From Evansella sp. AB-P1 (lineage in GTDB: Bacteria; Bacillota; Bacilli; Bacillales; Salisediminibacteriaceae), in the NCBI RefSeq assembly GCF_029688925.1, contig NZ_JARUKY010000017.1, positions 44,892 through 108,891 of the forward strand: a stretch of 64,000 nt of DNA, written 5' to 3'. The translations under genes were made by a program, and so were the position numbers. Every line of letters begins with the position of its first letter. The stretch's first letter is position 1. Under the pieces are notes generated by a model that saw only the letters and a program-made list of their open reading frames with translations, was not told the DNA's origin and searched no databases. Of the stretch, positions 59,674 through 64,000 are shown one piece after another.

Positions 59674-60292
59674 ATTTAATACAATATTCCGCTATTAAGC
59701 GTATCCCCTTTTCTTGAAGATCGATGGTCATGCTTGGTACGTTCGGCTGTTTACACACCATATTTGGTGTAGCAGGCACATGAATAAAACCTGCCCTAAT
59801 AGGAAGCTGATTCTTTTTAATATAATGTAGAACACTATACAATGTATTATTGCAAATATACGTTCCAGCAGTATTTGATATGGTTGCTGGTATCTCGTTT
59901 TCTATTAACTTTTCAGTTATTTGTCGTATTGGCAATGTGGAAAATAGTCCATCCGGACCTCCCTCAACTATTAAACGATCTTTTGGACGTAAACCTTCAT
60001 TATCTCCCAACTTTCCTTCACCAACTGTATCTTGTATATTAATCCCAATTCTTTCAGGTGTAATAGTACTTCTCCCTACTGCCACTCCAAGTGCTAGGAC
60101 ATAATCAGGCTGTATATCCTCTATTTTTTTAATTAGTTCCTTTGCACATTTGTCATATATGACAGGCAGAATGGTAGAATACAGCTGACCACCATCCATT
60201 ATCCATTCTTTTGATCTAGAGATAATTTCCATCGTTGGGTTACTAGTAAGTTCTCCAAAGGCTTCAAACCCACTTAATAAGATTTTCGTCAA
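59654..60292 (-). CDS. pcp: Pyroglutamyl-peptidase I
   Basis: 212 residues with the family triad context: E near GVAVGRSTITPERIG, catalytic Cys in NTAGTYICNN, and His in GFIHVPATP. Removes N-terminal pyroglutamate from peptides; cytosolic cysteine peptidase C15. The TTG start has GGAGGAAA ahead. The overlapping DUF123 gene is downstream. Confidence 0.94.
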   Translation of the reverse strand: MTKILLSGFEAFGELTSNPTMEIISRSKEWIMDGGQLYSTILPVIYDKCAKELIKKIEDIQPDYVLALGVAVGRSTITPERIGINIQDTVGEGKLGDNEGLRPKDRLIVEGGPDGLFSTLPIRQITEKLIENEIPATISNTAGTYICNNTLYSVLHYIKKNQLPIRAGFIHVPATPNMVCKQPNVPSMTIDLQEKGIRLIAEYCIKYGKSLG

Positions 60293-60499
60293 TTTGATTT
60301 CCTCCTAAAAAAATAAAATTAAGCAATAGTGACTGAACTTATATTATCATTTTGCGTTATTACTTCACAGTATTTCGAATAATCTCTCCAAGACATCTAT
60401 TTTTCATACGAAAAATTTGTTTACCAAAAAATATTATAGAAATCCTCCTCCTTTTTCCTTTAAAAACGATACATATATAGTGAAAGGAGGTGATAAAAA

Positions 60500-60712
60500 A
60501 TGGGAGATATCACTTTCAGTAGATTATCATTATTGTTCATAACAGGCTACAACGACGAAGGAGAACCTGTTATGAAAGCAAAGCACTTCAATAACATTAT
60601 TCCCCAAGCAGATAGTGAAAAATTATTTCAAACGGCCCTAGCACTAGCTTCTTTACAAAAGCACGATCTTGATATTGTAGAACGAAGTAACACATATGAG
60701 CTAGGCAACTAA
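60500..60712 (+). CDS. DUF1659 small protein
   Basis: 70 residues; LSLLFITGYNDEGEPVMKAKHFNN matches DUF1659, found in Bacilli next to DUF2922 and YvrJ genes. GAAAGGAGGTGATAAAAA precedes the ATG, an almost perfect ribosome site, as at the next gene, suggesting high expression. Function unknown. Confidence 0.82.
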   Translation: MGDITFSRLSLLFITGYNDEGEPVMKAKHFNNIIPQADSEKLFQTALALASLQKHDLDIVERSNTYELGN

Positions 60713-60756
60713 TCACTTCAGAATGGAAAAATTAGTGTGAAAGGAGGTAGATCATA

Positions 60757-60972
60757 ATGACAAAAAGATTAGAGCTATTATTTACTAATGAATCTGGTAG
60801 AAGCGTAACCTTATCGTTAGATGATCCAATTGAGCCAGTTGATAATCTTTTAGTATCAGCTGTAATGGACGAAATTATTGATCATAATGTTTTTACAACA
60901 TTTGATGGTGCATTAGTTCAAAAACGAGGTGCACGTATTGTAGAACGTACAGTTCAGGATATTGAATTGTAA
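60757..60972 (+). CDS. DUF2922 small protein
   Basis: 71 residues; RLELLFTNESGRSVTLSLDDP and VSAVMDEIIDHNVF match DUF2922. Second gene of a DUF1659-DUF2922-YvrJ set conserved in Bacilli. AAAGGAGGTAG lies seven bases ahead. The terminator behind it separates YvrJ. Confidence 0.85.
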   Translation: MTKRLELLFTNESGRSVTLSLDDPIEPVDNLLVSAVMDEIIDHNVFTTFDGALVQKRGARIVERTVQDIEL

Positions 60973-60994
60973 TTACTTTAACGATAGCCATCTA

Positions 60995-61032
60995 AAAAAG
61001 CAGTCGGTGTTAAACCGATTGCTTTTTTTATA
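60995..61032 (+). terminator. Terminator after the DUF2922 gene
   Basis: AAAAAGCAGTCGGT pairs with ACCGATTGCTTTTTTT (one wobble). Confidence 0.85.
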
Positions 61033-61091
61033 AGTATTGATGGTGCGAATTGTGACTATAGAAAAGTAATTAATGATTGGAGGTGTACAGA

Positions 61092-61313
61092 ATGGAGCTA
61101 TGGATGAACATGATCGGTGAATATGGGTTTCCTATTGCTGTTACGTTTTACTTGCTGTATAGAATTGAAAAAAAATTAGATCAGCTAAACCAATCGGTAA
61201 TTCATTTATCAAAACTCTTGCAACTGAACTCTATTAAGGTTCCACTTTCTCATCCATCATCTCATCATGATATGAACCCTACATTGAAGGAAAAAACAAA
61301 TAAGGCAAAGTAA
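61092..61313 (+). CDS. YvrJ family small membrane protein
   Basis: 73 residues with the family core IGEYGFPIAVTFYLLYRIEKKLDQL: one membrane helix followed by an amphipathic segment, then a Ser/His-rich tail longer than in B. subtilis YvrJ. The ATG at 61092 has GGAGGTG ahead; a TTG upstream is unlikely. Third member of the DUF1659/DUF2922/YvrJ set. Confidence 0.85.
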   Translation: MELWMNMIGEYGFPIAVTFYLLYRIEKKLDQLNQSVIHLSKLLQLNSIKVPLSHPSSHHDMNPTLKEKTNKAK

Positions 61314-61315
61314 AT

Positions 61316-61472
61316 AAGAAAAGCGCAAGGCGCCCTCTCATCACCGATATGCAAATGTTCTGGCCGTTTAAAAGTGCTTTTTACTTTTTATGCGGACAGG
61401 TTATTTGACACGAGGTGATGGCGCATGGAGCTAGACAACTTTCAAAGTGAAAATTTTATCTTTCTTTATCTT
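61316..61472 (+). repeat. Short interspersed repeat, family B, copy 2
   Basis: Starts AAGAAAAGCGCAAGGCGCCC, ends GGAGCTAGACAACTTTCAAA; the arms GCGCCCTCTCATCACC and GGTGATGGCGC are inverted. It resembles the aagcgcaaggcgc...ggagctagaca palindromic repeats common in Bacillaceae genomes. Copy 1 is at 23399. Confidence 0.7.
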
Positions 61473-61628
61473 TTGAAAAAGCATGTATGCTTTTATTATT
61501 AAAAAGTTTACAAATTGTTCTAGATTACGTAAGCCAACCTAAATTATCCTATGCTATGCTGATATTAGTAATCATAACCTGAGATATTTAAATATTTTTC
61601 TTTGTTTCTAAGGATAAGGGGGGATTAA

Positions 61629-62345
61629 ATGAATACTACAATAGAAAAGAGACATGATTACAACTTTTTTGATAAGCTCACATCTGAGACAAAATATTTA
61701 TTTGAATCCTATGGTAATGAGATTGAAGTAAAAAAAGGAAGTTTCATATTTCATGAGAGTGAAAAACCAGAACATATTTATCTACTCAAAAGTGGTAAAG
61801 TAAGGTTAAGTAAAACTTCTGTTGAAGGGAAAGTATTTTTCTTACAGATGAAAAATTCTCATGAATTATTAGGTGAATTGAGCTTATTCAACGGCTTAAA
61901 TTATCATTTTAATGCTGAAGTGATACACGATTCCGTTCTTTTAAGATATAATCGTTTAGAAATTGAGCAGCTATTGATGAGAAATAGTGAGCTATCAGTG
62001 AATTTTATGAAGTGGTTATCTAATGAAAACCACACACTTCTTGCACAATTTCGAGACTTAATTTTTTGTGGTAAAGAAGGGGCAGTCCATTCCATTCTTA
62101 TTCGTTTATGTAATGAGTATGGTATGGATGTTAGTACTGGAACGCTAATTAATAAAAAGATTACTAACCAAGAACTAGCTAATTATGTAGGAGCTACGAG
62201 AGAAAGTATCAATCGAATACTAAAGAGACTAATAAATGAAAATGTCATTTCTGTAAATACGAAGTATATAACCATTCACAATAAAGAGTATTTAAAGAAG
62301 CAACTCCGTTGTAATTATTGCCCCTTTAAGGAATGCACCATATAA
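61629..62345 (+). CDS. fnr: Fnr-type Crp-family regulator (paralogue 3)
   Basis: 238 residues with the same layout as the copies at 1371 and 12791: barrel, D143 in FRDLIF, helix-turn-helix ATRESINRILKRL, and C228, C231, C236 in RCNYCPFKEC. It is the most divergent of the three. No Fnr box was found upstream, so unlike paralogue 1 it may not be under Fnr control. GGGGGGATTAA precedes the ATG. Confidence 0.9.
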   Translation: MNTTIEKRHDYNFFDKLTSETKYLFESYGNEIEVKKGSFIFHESEKPEHIYLLKSGKVRLSKTSVEGKVFFLQMKNSHELLGELSLFNGLNYHFNAEVIHDSVLLRYNRLEIEQLLMRNSELSVNFMKWLSNENHTLLAQFRDLIFCGKEGAVHSILIRLCNEYGMDVSTGTLINKKITNQELANYVGATRESINRILKRLINENVISVNTKYITIHNKEYLKKQLRCNYCPFKECTI

Positions 62346-62370
62346 AATTAATAATATTGAATACAGAATA

Positions 62371-62411
62371 AAGCATTTGGATTTTTTCCGATTGCTTATT
62401 TTTTTTTTTGC
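62371..62411 (+). terminator. Terminator after fnr paralogue 3
   Basis: AAGCATTTGG pairs imperfectly with CCGATTGCTT, followed by eleven T interrupted by one A. Confidence 0.78.
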
Positions 62412-62491
62412 ATATATTCTCTCTAGCAAGCATAAAGTTGACTATAGCTATCATGGACAAGCTATTGATATAAGTCTAGGGAGGAAATAAG

Positions 62492-62728
62492 ATGAAAACA
62501 ATGATTACTTATTCTCCATATTTAGAGAGGTACAGAAGCTCAAGGAAATTGAACGAGGTTCAAACAATAGAAGTGAAAAAGGATAGCAATCATAAATCCT
62601 ACGAAGTTGATGATTATGTTAATTTATTGGACAAGTTTTTGAAAAAGGTTGTCCCTTATGTTTTTCTATTAACTATTCCATACTTATTGTACCTTATCCT
62701 TCAGATGGTAACCATGATGAATATGTGA
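62492..62728 (+). CDS. Hypothetical protein with C-terminal membrane helix
   Basis: 78 residues: a basic/acidic N-terminal part (YLERYRSSRKLNEVQ) and one hydrophobic C-terminal segment (VVPYVFLLTIPYLLYLILQMV). Ends in Met-rich residues. No family recognised. TAGGGAGG supports the start, so it is likely expressed. Confidence 0.6.
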   Translation: MKTMITYSPYLERYRSSRKLNEVQTIEVKKDSNHKSYEVDDYVNLLDKFLKKVVPYVFLLTIPYLLYLILQMVTMMNM

Positions 62729-62779
62729 TAACTAGCTTTCACTTTAAACAAAAGCAATTAATCCTTTATTATAATATAG

Positions 62780-62810
62780 ATGGCAGACTATCTTCTTAAT
62801 AGTCTGCCAT
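62780..62810 (-). terminator. Hairpin between converging genes
   Basis: ATGGCAGACTAT pairs perfectly with ATAGTCTGCCAT around CTTCTTA; T-rich on the minus strand after CTATA. Probably ends the TetR gene. Confidence 0.7.
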
Positions 62811-62830
62811 AAAACCAACTTACTCTACTA

Positions 62831-63454
62831 TTAATACAATGAATATACTTCTTCTTTACAAATCCCCCGGACAAATGTTTTTACACTTTCTTCTATAAAA
62901 ATAGATTCTGGAATAACAGCAACTTTATCTCCAGAAATAAATGACGCCATAAAATACCCTAAATTCAACCACAAAAAATTCATTGCTAAAATTTCTGGAT
63001 CCTGAGAAAGTATTTTATCTTGTCGTTGCATCTCTTTAAAATACTCAATTAGATATTCCTTCAACTTTTTAGGATTTTCAGCAGTTTTCTCTCCAATTGA
63101 TGGATTAGTGTTTCTTTCCTGAAAAGCTAAAATAACAATCTTCTGATTGTGCTTCAAATAATGATGATATGTTTTACTAACCATAGTCAAATCAGTTATC
63201 AAATCATAGGTTACATTAGTTTTTAAAATATTGTTCATATCTACAATGTAAGAATACCTTTCAACAGCAGCATCTAACAGTCTTCTTTTCGTCCCAAAAT
63301 GACGAAAAAGTGTCATTTCACTAAATCCGGCCTTTGTAGCAATTTCTTTCGTCGTTACTGCTTTATAGCCTTTTTGCTCCATAAGGTCGATTGCAGCAAG
63401 TAATATTTTGTCTTCTGTAGAAAAATGTTTTTCATTCTGGTATTGTTCCATCAT
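62831..63454 (-). CDS. TetR/AcrR family transcriptional regulator
   Basis: About 207 residues: an N-terminal TetR helix-turn-helix (KILLAAIDLMEQKGYKAVTTKEIATKAG is the helix region; FSEMTLFRHFGTKRRLL follows) and an alpha-helical ligand domain (FKEMQRQDKILSQDPEILAMNF). The ATG at 63454 is chosen because AAGGTGG lies six bases ahead. No target gene is adjacent; autoregulation is likely. Confidence 0.88.
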   Translation of the reverse strand: MMEQYQNEKHFSTEDKILLAAIDLMEQKGYKAVTTKEIATKAGFSEMTLFRHFGTKRRLLDAAVERYSYIVDMNNILKTNVTYDLITDLTMVSKTYHHYLKHNQKIVILAFQERNTNPSIGEKTAENPKKLKEYLIEYFKEMQRQDKILSQDPEILAMNFLWLNLGYFMASFISGDKVAVIPESIFIEESVKTFVRGICKEEVYSLY

Positions 63455-63719
63455 TGCATCCCACCTTCTATAAGGATACTTCACATTCCCCCTATATACT
63501 ATTCTATATTTTTGTGAAAGATCGAACAAGAACAATTGGAATACATTTACACATTGTCATAAAACGTTCAAAGGATATACATAATTTTGTTTTAATATAC
63601 TAAATAGTCCAATATGTAAGATAAGTGTTACCTCATATTTTAAATACAAAACCGTAACTAATCTTCCAATCTAAACCAAAAATTACGTCCTAGAGCCTAT
63701 TCAGCTTTCGTAGATTATA

Positions 63720-63991
63720 AATTGATGAAAATATTCTTTTCAAGGGTGGTTCATTCGTTACTGGCGAATCAATTACGCCTAAGGGCAGCCCACGTCCTGT
63801 GGGCAACGGCGTAATCCTGCCATCCTGGCTGCGCGGGCACGGCCTCAACTTCCTAAAACTAACACAGTAAGCTTTTAGGGGATTTTCGTCTCGCGCCGAT
63901 CCCACTGGAGTCGCTACCCTTCACTACTGAACTACTTAAGGTACAATAACTTATTTTTCTAATATTGCACAGTCGTATTTCCAGGGTAGCC
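63720..63991 (-). repeat. Composite interspersed repeat, copy near the right end
   Basis: On the minus strand: GCTACCCTGGAAATACG (63991), GTTCAGTAGTGAAGGG, GCGACTCCAGTGGGATCGG, CCCCTAAAAGCTTACTGTG, GTGCCCGCG, the GCCAGGATGGCAGGATTACG core with CCACAGGACGTGGGC, and TCATC-like end. It is very close to 898-1070 but in opposite orientation. No gene was seen in 63455-63719. Confidence 0.8.
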
Positions 63992-64000
63992 ACAAATAAA

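Noticed and set aside
63690..63905. 71-codon ORF on the minus strand near the right end
   Set aside because: Lies within the composite repeat and shares its peptide (RPCPRSQDGRITP) with the spurious ORF at 53804 only because the DNA repeat is shared.

Overview
The window looks like a chromosomal segment of a low-GC, spore-forming, facultatively anaerobic member of the Bacillaceae. Gene order matches Bacillus subtilis in several places: yjzC / hydrolase / med / fabH / fabF / yjaZ, liaF-liaS-liaR, and the yitT-ipi pair with a yitU-like gene nearby. Ribosome binding sites are strong AGGAGG types and TTG/GTG starts are frequent. No rRNA, tRNA, CRISPR array, prophage or intact insertion sequence was seen.

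Left part (1-12 kb): a YjaZ-like protease, a first Fnr regulator, the LiaFSR cell-envelope stress system, fatty-acid initiation and elongation genes (fabH-fabF) behind a FapR-like operator, a YGPN-repeat protein, Med, a hydrolase, YjzC and YwiC.

Centre-left (12-31 kb) is an anaerobic respiration region. It holds a second Fnr, two NarK-type transporters, and a leftward gene set for an unusual nitrate-reductase-like complex: a NarI-like membrane cytochrome, a Nas/Nap-type molybdenum subunit, a 16-Cys iron-sulfur protein, a Rieske protein and a small membrane protein. Next come an IscA-like protein, DUF2249 proteins, a heme-copper-oxidase-like membrane protein, an MIP18 iron-sulfur factor, molybdenum cofactor genes (moeA, mobB, moaE, moaD), Sco and CtaG. 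Seven TGTGA-N6-TCACA-like boxes lie in this window. Several sit 41.5 bp from a plausible start site (ahead of fnr1, ywiC, both DUF2249 genes and a hemerythrin gene), so a local Fnr regulon is a reasonable reading.

Middle (31-50 kb): housekeeping and accessory genes. These include a YitU-like HAD phosphatase, AzlCD, hemerythrin, an Nfu N-domain protein, an Ipi-like lipoprotein, YitT, rhodanese and an AI-2E family permease. A TAXI-TRAP transporter follows, with an RpiR regulator, a GSA-aminotransferase-like enzyme and a KamA-family radical SAM enzyme whose lysine-binding acids are replaced.

Right (50-64 kb): a B12 radical SAM protein, a drug/metabolite exporter, and an extracytoplasmic thiol/redox group (YtkA-like, thioredoxin-like, CcdA). 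Beyond these is a PCYC-motif lipoprotein whose frame is interrupted by one TGA exactly where relatives carry a Cys of a CxxC pair. A SECIS-like hairpin follows it, so this is a candidate selenoprotein. After that come pcp, a DUF1659/DUF2922/YvrJ trio, a third Fnr and a TetR regulator. A family of composite non-coding repeats ending in TCTACCCTGAAAATA is scattered through the window, with similar copies in opposite orientation near both ends.
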